From Hyphococcus sp. (GTDB lineage: Bacteria; Pseudomonadota; Alphaproteobacteria; Caulobacterales; Parvularculaceae), in NCBI GenBank assembly GCA_021776245.1, contig JAJFGF010000061.1:1-44603 (forward strand): 44,603 nucleotides of DNA, in the 5' to 3' direction. This document shows positions 8,301 through 15,785 of the stretch, one piece after another (the first letter of the stretch is position 1; every line of letters starts with the position of its first letter). The translations under genes were made by a program, and so were the position numbers. Under the pieces are notes generated by a model. The model was not told the DNA's origin. It made no database searches and worked only from the letters and a program-made list of their open reading frames with translations.

Positions 8301-9209
8301 ATGCGTTTTAAAAAATTTCCCCAAGCTGCGTTGATAGTCGGTGCGGCATTCGCCGTTGGAACAACGGTGGTTTTCGCTCAGGATGAGGCTCCTTTGCTTT
8401 CGCCGTCAGAGATACTTGAGGGCGCGCCAGCCGAGATCTGGCGTCCGGTTGATCATGAAAATTTGCTCTATATGGATCTGCCGGCGGGAACAATCATTAT
8501 CGAGATGCGCCCGGATTTTGCGCCTCTTCATGTTGAACGCATCAAGGAACTGACCCGCGAAGGATTTTATGACGGGCTTCAATTTCATCGCGTCATTGAA
8601 GGGTTTATGGCTCAGGGCGGCGACCCGAAAGGCGATGGCACAGGCGGGTCGGATAAGCCAGATCTGCAAGCGGAATTCGCTCGCGATACGCTTGAGACAT
8701 CAGAATTCTTTCAGATTGGGCGCGACCGCACAGCGCCGCGGATCGGCTTCATTGACGGCATGCCGGCAGGGGCACAGCCGGAAGCGCTTCGCGCCTTCAG
8801 AGCCGATCGCAAGGTTGAGTTGTGGCCGCTGCATTGCCCGGGAGTAATGTCTATGGCGCGCGCATCCGATCCGAACAGCGCAAACAGTCAATTCTTTTTG
8901 ATGATCGGCGATTCGCGGTTGAATCTTGATCGTCGATATACGGGGTGGGGTTGGATTATTGACGGGTTCGAAGCTTCGCGCCGGATCACGCGCGGTGAGC
9001 CGCCAACCCGGCCGACGCCGATTATTCGTGTGCGTGTGGGTTCAGAGGTGCCAGTGTCGGAACGCAGGGATATAGCGGTCATGCGGACCGACAGCGAAAC
9101 CTTTGTGCGATACCTCAAAGCATCCGGTGAATTAAATGATCACGGATATGTCAAAGATATCTGCGACATCAAAGTGCCGGTTCGAGTCGATGGAGAAATT
9201 GAACGATGA
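8301..9209 (+). CDS. Exported cyclophilin-type peptidyl-prolyl cis-trans isomerase
   Basis: Cyclophilins speed up proline cis-trans isomerisation during protein folding. This 302-residue member has an N-terminal signal sequence ending near residue 26 (VGTTVVFAQDE), so it should act in the periplasm. The catalytic Arg and the Phe/Gln face are in FHRVIEGFMAQGGDPKGDGT. ASDPNSANSQFF and YTGWGWIIDGFE are also typical. An extra segment of about 60 residues lies between DLQAEFARD and the PGVMSMARASDP strand, where compact family members need only a few residues. Another 60 residues follow the core. GGAG lies about ten bases before the ATG. Its stop overlaps the next cyclophilin gene by ATGA. Confidence 0.92.
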   Translation: MRFKKFPQAALIVGAAFAVGTTVVFAQDEAPLLSPSEILEGAPAEIWRPVDHENLLYMDLPAGTIIIEMRPDFAPLHVERIKELTREGFYDGLQFHRVIEGFMAQGGDPKGDGTGGSDKPDLQAEFARDTLETSEFFQIGRDRTAPRIGFIDGMPAGAQPEALRAFRADRKVELWPLHCPGVMSMARASDPNSANSQFFLMIGDSRLNLDRRYTGWGWIIDGFEASRRITRGEPPTRPTPIIRVRVGSEVPVSERRDIAVMRTDSETFVRYLKASGELNDHGYVKDICDIKVPVRVDGEIER

Positions 9210-9652
9210 ACGATAAACTGATTTTAAAGCTAGAAACTGGCGATGTCACGATTGAGACGCTATCTGAAAGCGCGCCTAATCACGTCGCGCGCATTAAAGA
9301 GCTTGCTGATGATGGATTTTACGATGGGCTGAGCTTTCACAGGGTCATTGATGGCTTTATGGCGCAGGGCGGATGTCCGCGCGGCGACGGCACCGGCGGC
9401 TCGGGCCAGAAGATCGACGCAGAATTTAACGATGTCAGCCATCAGCGTGGTGTTTGTTCCATGGCGCGGGCGCAAGATCCCAACAGCGCCGACAGCCAAT
9501 TTTTCATTTGCTTTGACGATGCGTCATTTCTTGACAATCAATATACTGCCTGGGGCAAGGTGATCGATGGCATGGAGCATGTGGACGCCGCAAATCGCGG
9601 CGAGCCGCCGGAAAATCCGACAAAAATCATCTCTTTTCGATCTGCGGCGTAA
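9206..9652 (+). CDS. ppiB: Cytoplasmic cyclophilin-type peptidyl-prolyl isomerase
   Basis: This is a minimal bacterial cyclophilin of 148 residues without a signal sequence, so it is cytoplasmic and PpiB-like. The active-site face is FHRVIDGFMAQGGCPRGDGT, and the second conserved block is ARAQDPNSADSQFFICF. The start overlaps the stop of the exported cyclophilin by four bases. The pair is therefore translated together and would serve two compartments. It is the last gene of the gyrA-coaD-cyclophilin run. A REP-like repeat (9723-9827) follows after about 70 bases and may end transcription. Confidence 0.93.
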   Translation: MNDKLILKLETGDVTIETLSESAPNHVARIKELADDGFYDGLSFHRVIDGFMAQGGCPRGDGTGGSGQKIDAEFNDVSHQRGVCSMARAQDPNSADSQFFICFDDASFLDNQYTAWGKVIDGMEHVDAANRGEPPENPTKIISFRSAA

Positions 9653-9722
9653 TATTTATATCGTTTGGAAACAGGAATTTGTTCACCTCAGTAGGGCATA
9701 ATGCGTGCGGTTGACGCGCATC

Positions 9723-9827
9723 TGGACCACCTTCACAAATCACTGAATCAGCGAAAGTGGTCTAGATTATTGTTTTGTCGCGCATCCGAACCAAAAAACC
9801 GCATACACTTTTTGTGAATGCGCTATA
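9723..9827 (+). repeat. REP-like palindromic repeat, copy 1
   Basis: This element of about 105 bp has two imperfect stem-loops. The first pairs TGGACCACCTTC with GAAAGTGGTCTA; the second pairs CGCAT near 9781 with ATGCG near 9819. A link TATTGTTTTGTCGC joins them. The same plan, with shared blocks ACTGAATC, TATTGTTT and GTCGC, is found at 27739-27842 and, inverted, at 29193-29294. It fills most of the 209-bp gap between the cyclophilin and the glycosyltransferase genes. Confidence 0.75.
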
Positions 9828-9861
9828 ATCTTATCAAGCATGACGAACGGATCTCGCGCCT

Positions 9862-11067
9862 GTGAATCTTGCCTATCTGATGAACACCTACCCGATCACG
9901 TCGACAACCTTTATTCGGCGAGAAATCGAAGCGCTTGAGCGCCGTGGAGTAAAAGTAAAGCGCTATGCTGTGCGGCAATGGGACGGGGAACTTGTTGACC
10001 CAGCCGATATCGATGAGCCCTTGCGGACGCATTATCTTCTGTCTGGCAATACTTTAAGACTTGTCGCTGCATTTTTTCGAGAGATTGTCGTCAATCCAGG
10101 CGGCTTGATAAAAGCGCTGGGCCCCTGGGTTTCACTGCTGAAGAATGCGCGGGGCGGCCTGGTTCGCCATAGCGCCTATTTGCTTCAGGCAATCTATTTC
10201 CGCCAGCGTGCGGCCGCGGACAAGATTGACCATGTGCATGTGCATTTTCTGACCAATTCCACCGCGGTCGCCATGCTGTCACGGATCATGGGCGGACCTG
10301 AATATAGCGTGATGGTGCATGGGCCGGATGAGCTTAGTGACGCGCCGCTCTTGAGTTTTCCCGAAAAGATCAAACACGCATCTTTCATCGCGGCGATCTC
10401 GAATTTCTGTAAATCGCAACTCATCCGCTTCAGTTCGTTTGAAAACGCCAGTAAAATTCACATCATTCATTGCGCTCTGGAAATCGGTGAGTTCAATCTG
10501 GCGCCCCCTGTAAATGTGGAAAACCAGACATTTGTCTGCGTTGGACGGCTTTGTCCGCAAAAAGGACAGGCGCAAATTCCCGCGGCGGTCGTTGCGCTGC
10601 GCAGTGAATTTCCGGATTTGAAAGTTATTCTCATTGGCGATGGCGAAAGCCGCAGCGATGTAGAGTCGGCGATCACGCGCCATGATGCTGACGACATGAT
10701 CGCCATCACGGGGTGGATGGCGAATGACAAAGTCCGCGAAATCATCGCCGCTAATCGCGCTTTGTTGTTGCCGAGTTATGCAGAAGGCCTGCCCGTCGTG
10801 ATTATGGAAGCGCTCGCCCTCGGCCGGCCGGTAATTTCAACATATATTGCCGGCATACCGGAATTGGTTGATGAGGGCTGCGGCTGGATCATACCGGCAG
10901 GATCACATGAAGCGCTTGTCGATGCGATGCGTGCGGCGCTTGTCGCCTCGCCTGAGGCGCTTGCCGCAAAAGGCGCCGAGGGGCGCGCGCGGGTCGAACA
11001 CGGCCATGATATCGACAAGGAAGCTGCAAAACTCTATGCACTAATTGAAAAATCCGCATTTAACTAG
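9862..11067 (+). CDS. Glycosyltransferase, family 4 (GT-B fold)
   Basis: This 401-residue protein would transfer a sugar from a nucleotide sugar to a surface glycan or glycolipid acceptor at the inner face of the membrane. The start is GTG 9862, since NLAYLMNTYPITSTTFIRRE matches the usual family start and an in-frame ATG six codons later would cut it. The N-terminal domain has HVHVHF at about residue 120 and VMVHGPDE at about 155. The C-terminal GT4 domain begins with FVCVGRLCPQKGQ. It carries the EX7E motif as EGLPVVIMEALALGRPVIS, where the donor is bound. It stands alone on its strand and no other glycan genes are adjacent. The O-antigen-ligase-type gene at 27839 could use a product of the same pathway, but no link is shown. 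Confidence 0.9.
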   Translation: MNLAYLMNTYPITSTTFIRREIEALERRGVKVKRYAVRQWDGELVDPADIDEPLRTHYLLSGNTLRLVAAFFREIVVNPGGLIKALGPWVSLLKNARGGLVRHSAYLLQAIYFRQRAAADKIDHVHVHFLTNSTAVAMLSRIMGGPEYSVMVHGPDELSDAPLLSFPEKIKHASFIAAISNFCKSQLIRFSSFENASKIHIIHCALEIGEFNLAPPVNVENQTFVCVGRLCPQKGQAQIPAAVVALRSEFPDLKVILIGDGESRSDVESAITRHDADDMIAITGWMANDKVREIIAANRALLLPSYAEGLPVVIMEALALGRPVISTYIAGIPELVDEGCGWIIPAGSHEALVDAMRAALVASPEALAAKGAEGRARVEHGHDIDKEAAKLYALIEKSAFN

Positions 11068-11137
11068 GCAGAGGGCGCGGCCGAACTCGCCAAAAAAACG
11101 GCGCGTCGCTGCTAAGAACTTTTGCAATCGCCGCTTG

Positions 11138-11157
11138 CAGGCGCGAAACTGCGCCTG
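11138..11157. terminator. Perfect 7-bp hairpin after the glycosyltransferase gene
   Basis: CAGGCGC (11138-11144), a six-base loop, then GCGCCTG (11151-11157) form a perfect stem. No clean T run follows; TTTT comes only about ten bases later. It could be a weak terminator for the glycosyltransferase or a leader structure for the crotonase gene, whose ATG is 34 bases downstream. Confidence 0.35.
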
Positions 11158-11190
11158 GTATTGCAGGTTTTGATTTGATTGGAGCGCAGG

Positions 11191-11961
11191 ATGTCCGTCA
11201 ACTATGAATCGCCGCGGGACGGAGTTGTCCTGATCACGCTTAATCGCCCTAAAAAGCTAAACGCTTTTGACGCCCAAATGCGTCTCGATATGATGGATGC
11301 AACGCGGCGCGCGTCTGCTGACGAAGCAGCGCGTGTCGTCGTGGTGACCGGCGAGGGGCGCGCCTTCAGCGCTGGCGCGGATATCAGCGTGCTGGAGGAA
11401 AAATATAATGTCGAGGATATTCTGAATACAGAATATGGATCGTTTCTAACGCCGATCCAGACCATGCCAAAGCCGGTAATTTCCGCGATCAATGGTCCGG
11501 CTGCCGGGATCGGCATGACGATGGCGCTGACTTGCGATCTACGAGTCATGGCGGATGACGCCTATCTCATGAGCGCCTTTGCGAATATCGGTCTGGTGCC
11601 CGACGGCGGGCTGTCTTGGTTGCTGACGCAGCAGCTTGGCTATGCGCGCGCCTATCAACTCGCGATTGAAGCCGAGAAAATCGATGCGCAGCGTGCGCTG
11701 GATTGGGGCCTGGTGAATCGGGTTGTTCCGGTTTCTGACGTTTTGGAAAATGCACTTGATTGGGCGCAATCGCTTGTCGAGCGTGCGCCAATTGCCATGG
11801 CTCTCACAAAACGCACTTTTCGATCGGCGTGCGAAAGCGGATTGCGCAATGCAATTGGGTTCGAGGCGATGGCGCAACGCAATGCCATGACGACAGAGGA
11901 TTTTCCTGAGGGCGTGGCGGCAATGTTCGAAAAACGCAAAGCAGCATTCAGGGGAAAATAG
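11191..11961 (+). CDS. Enoyl-CoA hydratase/isomerase (crotonase) family, PaaG-like
   Basis: This 256-residue crotonase-fold enzyme acts on an acyl-CoA in the cytoplasm. The ATG at 11191, preceded by GGAG and AGG, is preferred to an upstream TTG. The oxyanion-hole segments are SAGADISVLEE and GPAAGIGMTMALTCD. The two glutamates of classical enoyl-CoA hydratase are missing: Thr stands at the first place (GIGMT) and Asn at the second (FANIGLVPDGG). An Asp is present in LVPDGG, the residue used by PaaG-type ring isomerases. An isomerase function is therefore more likely than simple hydration. Its last 14 bases overlap the end of the prepilin peptidase gene on the other strand. Confidence 0.87.
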   Translation: MSVNYESPRDGVVLITLNRPKKLNAFDAQMRLDMMDATRRASADEAARVVVVTGEGRAFSAGADISVLEEKYNVEDILNTEYGSFLTPIQTMPKPVISAINGPAAGIGMTMALTCDLRVMADDAYLMSAFANIGLVPDGGLSWLLTQQLGYARAYQLAIEAEKIDAQRALDWGLVNRVVPVSDVLENALDWAQSLVERAPIAMALTKRTFRSACESGLRNAIGFEAMAQRNAMTTEDFPEGVAAMFEKRKAAFRGK

Positions 11962-12766
11962 GACGAAGCGACAGGATTAGACTGTCCTCGGGCAATATGC
12001 CGGCAAGGATCAGGATGAGGGCGCTGGAAATCGCCAGCGCCGGACCAAACGGTATTGGCGTTGCCCCGGTTATTTCTTTTCCTGTAAAACGCATCGACAA
12101 AGCGCCGGCAAGTCCAATCAACGCGGCGGCAAGCACTATTGGTGCAATCGCCTGCCAGCCAAGCCAGGCGCCGATGGCGGCGAGCAGTTTTGCATCGCCT
12201 TGCCCGAGGCCCTCTATACCGCGTAGGCGATGAAATATCATTCCGACAATCCGAAAAATCAGAAAACCGGCGACAGCGCCAATCAGCGCATCGGTCATCG
12301 GCGCGACAAAACCTACTGCGCTGGCAATGATTCCGAAGATAATCAGCGGCAGCGTCAGCGCGTCAGGCAAAAAGCCGGTTTCAAAATCGATGACGGCCAG
12401 GGCGATCAATATCCAAAAAAATATTGCGGCGAAAAGCGCCGCGACCGTAAACCCAAATAAAAGATAGGCGCCAAGGGCCGCCGCACCGCCGAGGAGTTCA
12501 ACAACAGGGTAGCGGATTGGAATTTTGGTGCCGCAAGAGGCGCATTTGCCGCCAAGGGCAAGATAAGAGGCGATTGGGAAAAGATGCGCCCTGGCGATGG
12601 GCGCATGGCAGGCGGGGCAATAAGAGCGTGGAAATACCAAGTTTCCCTCGCGCGAATCGTCATCCACAAGCCGCCACATGGCCGGTCCGCGATGAATAAC
12701 GACGTTCAAGAAACTTCCGATAATCAGCCCGAAAAAAGCTGCGAATGCCGGAATGATTGCGGTCAA
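11948..12766 (-). CDS. gspO: Type IV prepilin leader peptidase / N-methyltransferase (GspO/PilD)
   Basis: This inner-membrane aspartyl protease cuts the short leader of pseudopilins and methylates the new N-terminus. All hallmarks are present in 272 residues: the N-terminal GSFLNVVIHR, a cytoplasmic zinc loop with CPACHAPI and CASCGTKI, and the catalytic aspartates in VIDFETGFLPD and GLGQGDAKL. About seven hydrophobic segments follow the zinc loop. The start is TTG 12766, because a stop lies two codons upstream and GSFLNVV must be kept; no strong ribosome site is seen. It would process GspG-K encoded at 20488-23512. It lies about 2.1 kb from gspC and on the opposite strand, so it is expressed separately. 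It is convergent with and overlaps the crotonase gene. Confidence 0.95.
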   Translation of the reverse strand: MTAIIPAFAAFFGLIIGSFLNVVIHRGPAMWRLVDDDSREGNLVFPRSYCPACHAPIARAHLFPIASYLALGGKCASCGTKIPIRYPVVELLGGAAALGAYLLFGFTVAALFAAIFFWILIALAVIDFETGFLPDALTLPLIIFGIIASAVGFVAPMTDALIGAVAGFLIFRIVGMIFHRLRGIEGLGQGDAKLLAAIGAWLGWQAIAPIVLAAALIGLAGALSMRFTGKEITGATPIPFGPALAISSALILILAGILPEDSLILSLRPIFP

Positions 12767-13109
12767 TTTCTACTCATGCCTGCGATTTGTCATCCGCCGG
12801 ACCGGGTCCGGTTTACGTGCCGCCGCGACGGTATCACTTTGTGTTCCCTGGCAAAATTGAATTCGTCTCGAAATGCCGGAAATGTATACGCGCACCTCGT
12901 GCGCAGACCTGTCTGTGCGGCTGAACGAGCCTGTCATCAAAATGAAATATAGCCGTCATTGCGATGTCATATAACTGAACTACCCGCCCAATCCAGAAGG
13001 TACGGCGCTTAAGCGCCGGGGATCCTCGCGCCTGGGCGATGCGCTGGACTTGGATAATGTGCGCCAGGTAATTTATTTGGGCGTTGATCGGACGGAGACC
13101 ACTCGAACG
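12767..13109. other. Intergenic region of 343 bp with a 16-bp palindrome
   Basis: This gap separates the divergent prepilin peptidase and PiT-like genes and must hold both promoters. No open frame in it is convincing. The one clear element is CGGCGCTTAAGCGCCG at 13003-13018, a perfect palindrome without a loop. It looks more like a binding site for a dimeric protein than a hairpin. Confidence 0.5.
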
Positions 13110-14081
13110 ATGACTTTTGACATCAGTTTTTTTGCGTTCATTGGATTTCTGTTTGCGGCATATGCAGTCGTCGCCAATGATGCGCTCCAGACTCTTGGCA
13201 CCTTCATCAATTCCAACAAGCATGTTCACTGGATTGCGCTTTATGCATTTGCAGTCTCGATTTTAATTTATATCTTCGCCTATGGATGGGTGCAAAATGG
13301 CGGGGATCCTTCATATGGCCGCCTGGCGAATACCGCAAAATATCCGCCCATGGATGTCCAATGGTACCACACGCTGCCGCCGCTGGTCTTGCTGATCATT
13401 ACGCGGTTTGGCGTTCCGGTTTCAACATCATTTATGGTGCTGACGATCTTTGCGACCGGTGCAGGTCTGCAATCCATGCTGACGAAATCACTAATTGGAT
13501 ATGGCGTCGCGTTCGCAGCTGGCGCTGTAATATATGCGATACTGACCCCAACGCTTGAGCGGTTCTTCAAAAACACCGCCGATCAGGCAAAAAATCCGAT
13601 TTGGGTCGTGCTGCAATGGACGTCGACCGGTTATCTTTGGTCGGTCTGGCTGATGCAGGATTTCGCTAATATCTTTGTTTTCTTGCCGCGCGAATTGTCC
13701 TTACTTGAAGGCTTTGGCGCTATGGGTGTTATGGCCGCATTGCTCGCGATCACCTTTGCGACCGACGGCGGCCCGGTGCAGAAAATTTTGAAATCCAAAT
13801 CTGCGGTGACTGATATCCGATCAGCAACCATCGTCGATTTCACCTATGCGACGTTGCTCTTTTATTTCAAGGAATTGAACGACATTCCGAAGTCAACAAC
13901 CAGGGTGTTTCTTGGATTGATGGCGGGGCGCGAAGTGATGATTGCGAGCATCGACAAAATCAGATCGCGGGGCGCAACTTTTCAAATCGTCTTCAGTGAC
14001 GCCGGCAAGGCGTTTTTCGGCCTTGTCATATCCGTCATTCTGGCATTGGGGTTGCCGCGTCTGGCGGCGATGGCCGGCTAG
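13110..14081 (+). CDS. Polytopic membrane protein, PiT (phosphate permease)-like
   Basis: The protein has 323 residues and about eight to nine hydrophobic segments, so it is an inner-membrane protein. The start chosen is ATG 13110 (MTFDISFFAFIGFLFAAYAV). A TTG 60 bases upstream would add a polar stretch without support. VVANDALQTLGTFINSN resembles the repeated 'GANDxxNxxGT' signature of PiT/SLC20 phosphate transporters. FGVPVSTSFMVL resembles their 'PVSTTH' block. The second half has MQDFANIFVFLP, perhaps a degenerate second signature. A transporter for phosphate or a similar anion is suggested but not proved. It lies alone between the prepilin peptidase and the small membrane protein gene. 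Confidence 0.6.
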   Translation: MTFDISFFAFIGFLFAAYAVVANDALQTLGTFINSNKHVHWIALYAFAVSILIYIFAYGWVQNGGDPSYGRLANTAKYPPMDVQWYHTLPPLVLLIITRFGVPVSTSFMVLTIFATGAGLQSMLTKSLIGYGVAFAAGAVIYAILTPTLERFFKNTADQAKNPIWVVLQWTSTGYLWSVWLMQDFANIFVFLPRELSLLEGFGAMGVMAALLAITFATDGGPVQKILKSKSAVTDIRSATIVDFTYATLLFYFKELNDIPKSTTRVFLGLMAGREVMIASIDKIRSRGATFQIVFSDAGKAFFGLVISVILALGLPRLAAMAG

Positions 14082-14104
14082 CACAGTACCGCTTAGCCGA
14101 TTTC

Positions 14105-14335
14105 TTACTTGTTGAGCAGGGCGAAGGTTTTGCTTTGCTCGCAGGACGCTGAGAAACATTCAGTAAAAATGCCATCATTATCTTCGCCTGCTGTGGCGAT
14201 CGCAGCCGGGATCGCGACGACCGTGGCGATCAATGCGACAGCGGTATAAGCGGCGATGTCACGTGATTTTTTGCTGAAATGTGACGACCTGCGCCCCGAG
14301 ACGTCAATATCTGCATATGATGAAAAAATCGCCAT
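14105..14335 (-). CDS. Small membrane protein (hypothetical)
   Basis: This frame encodes 76 residues. A polar N-terminus of about 26 residues (ends SRDIAAYT) is followed by one hydrophobic helix (AVALIATVVAIPAAIATA) and an acidic tail with two Cys (TECFSASCEQ). An AAGG about nine bases before the ATG is a weak ribosome site. It converges with the PiT-like gene, leaving only 23 bases. No family is recognised. The single clear helix and the lack of any competing frame support a gene; the absence of a known family limits confidence. Confidence 0.5.
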   Translation of the reverse strand: MAIFSSYADIDVSGRRSSHFSKKSRDIAAYTAVALIATVVAIPAAIATAGEDNDGIFTECFSASCEQSKTFALLNK

Positions 14336-14883
14336 TTATCAATACCTTACTGTACTTACCGATTCCCAAACCTGCGGCTGTTATTGTTATATAACTGTCA
14401 CATTATGGGGAAAACCCTAACAAAGTCAATCTCCATGCGCAAAATGTGCGCATCATTACGAACTCGTGACAAATATGTGACGGCGCCTGCGGTCTCCCTT
14501 CTCTGCGACATTTGCACCAGCGGATGTTTTTTTGCGGCCGTGTGTGGACGCAGAAGACGCCAAAGGGCGGCTCGATATCCGGCCGTTTGCGACAGAAAAT
14601 CGCGCGAATTTCGTTTTGAAAGATGATGAACAGCGACCTTGGGCACAAAAGGGGCGGGTGCAAGATGATTACAGATTATATGGTAAATATGGCGAGTGCA
14701 TACATTGCCTCGCCGCCGGGCGCCTCTTGACGGTTGAAAGCGACGTAGTTCCTTTAAAATTGGCGTAATTCTTGTAACGGCAGGGCCAATTCCTGTGGGC
14801 GGCGCCAAATGGATTTGCTAAGGCATGGGGTACATGGGGAAAAGTAGAGGCGCGGGTCCTCAAACCGGGGCTGGTGGTGGGTT
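14336..14883. other. Intergenic region of about 550 bp before the type II secretion operon
   Basis: No frame here is convincing; the open stretches are Arg/Cys-rich read-throughs. The region should hold the divergent promoters of the small membrane protein (left) and of the gsp operon (right). A short dyad GTTATATAAC lies at about 14389-14398. A TTGACG at about 14727 and an AT-rich TTTAAAATT at about 14752 are spaced too widely for a good -35/-10 pair. Confidence 0.4.
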
Positions 14884-15771
14884 TTGGCCGTAATAGGACG
14901 TCAGAATATTGTAGATTTGTTGCAGCGTGCGTTCGGCGCCAGCCGCGCGCGCGGGCGTGTTATTTTGGGCGGTCGAGTGTTGAGTGCTCGAACTGTGTCG
15001 CGATTTGTCGAAATCGTTCTGATTGCCATTCTCGGCATTTTGCTGGCGCTGATTTTCTTGTCGTTCTTCGCGCCGCTGTCGTTGCCTGAACACAACATCA
15101 TCGCGGCGGCGCCGGCGTCGCAGCAAAATGGTACGCTCGTTGTCAAAAGCCCGTTTCCGGCAACCACGCTTGCGGCGACGCCGATCAGTGAGACGCCTGT
15201 GGTCGCCGAAACAACGCTTGATTTGACGCTAACCGGGGTTTGGACCAGTCCTGATGGCGGTTCGGCGACCATTCGTATTCCTGATGGTTCCGAGAAACGA
15301 TTCGCCGTGGGCGATATGATCGTCCAGGGCGTAGGCTTGGCGGCGGTTTATGGCGATCACGTAACACTTGATCGTGGCGGCGTTCGAGAAGCGCTGCGGT
15401 TTGAATCAAAGACCAAGTTAGAAACGCAAAGGCCGCCGCAGCGCCGTCCGAATCTACAATCATCCGACCTGGCGCCGGCGGTGACGGGCCGACTCGCGTC
15501 GGTTTTGCGGCTCGCGCCGGCGATGGATGCAAACGGTAATTTTGCGCTTGAGATTTACGCATCTCGCGACCGCCGGACATTCGCTTCTCTGGGTCTCAAG
15601 GATGGGGATCGGCTTATTTCAATTAATGGAACGCCGGCGCCGAGCAATCCGGCGGCGCTCGGAAACCTGTTAAGAGAATTACAGCAAAGCAATGCTGCGA
15701 GGATTATTGTTGAACGCGACGGCAAGGAAAAACTGATCGTCTTTTCGACGGATAAATTGGGTTTTGACTAA
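14884..15771 (+). CDS. gspC: Type II secretion protein C
   Basis: GspC is the inner-membrane clamp that links the assembly platform to the secretin. The 295 residues show a cytoplasmic N-terminus, one transmembrane helix near 45-65 (IVLIAILGILLALIFLSFF), a proline/alanine-rich linker, and the homology region near 115-155 (LTLTGVWTSPDGG, EKRFAVGDMI). The C-terminal PDZ domain is near 200-290 (SLGLKDGDRLISINGTPA). A stop 13 codons upstream leaves TTG 14884 as the first start; later GTG/TTG codons are possible, so the N-terminus is uncertain. It opens the operon and its stop overlaps an ATG of gspD by one base. Confidence 0.88.
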   Translation: MAVIGRQNIVDLLQRAFGASRARGRVILGGRVLSARTVSRFVEIVLIAILGILLALIFLSFFAPLSLPEHNIIAAAPASQQNGTLVVKSPFPATTLAATPISETPVVAETTLDLTLTGVWTSPDGGSATIRIPDGSEKRFAVGDMIVQGVGLAAVYGDHVTLDRGGVREALRFESKTKLETQRPPQRRPNLQSSDLAPAVTGRLASVLRLAPAMDANGNFALEIYASRDRRTFASLGLKDGDRLISINGTPAPSNPAALGNLLRELQQSNAARIIVERDGKEKLIVFSTDKLGFD

Positions 15772-15785
15772 TGTGGAGTTTGTTC

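Noticed and set aside
13050-13109. TTG start 60 bases upstream for the PiT-like gene
   Set aside because: It adds a polar, unconserved stretch before what reads as a typical membrane-protein start at ATG 13110.
14398-14808. Minus-strand frames before the gsp operon
   Set aside because: Arg/His/Cys-rich read-through without ribosome sites or hydrophobic pattern; region kept as intergenic.
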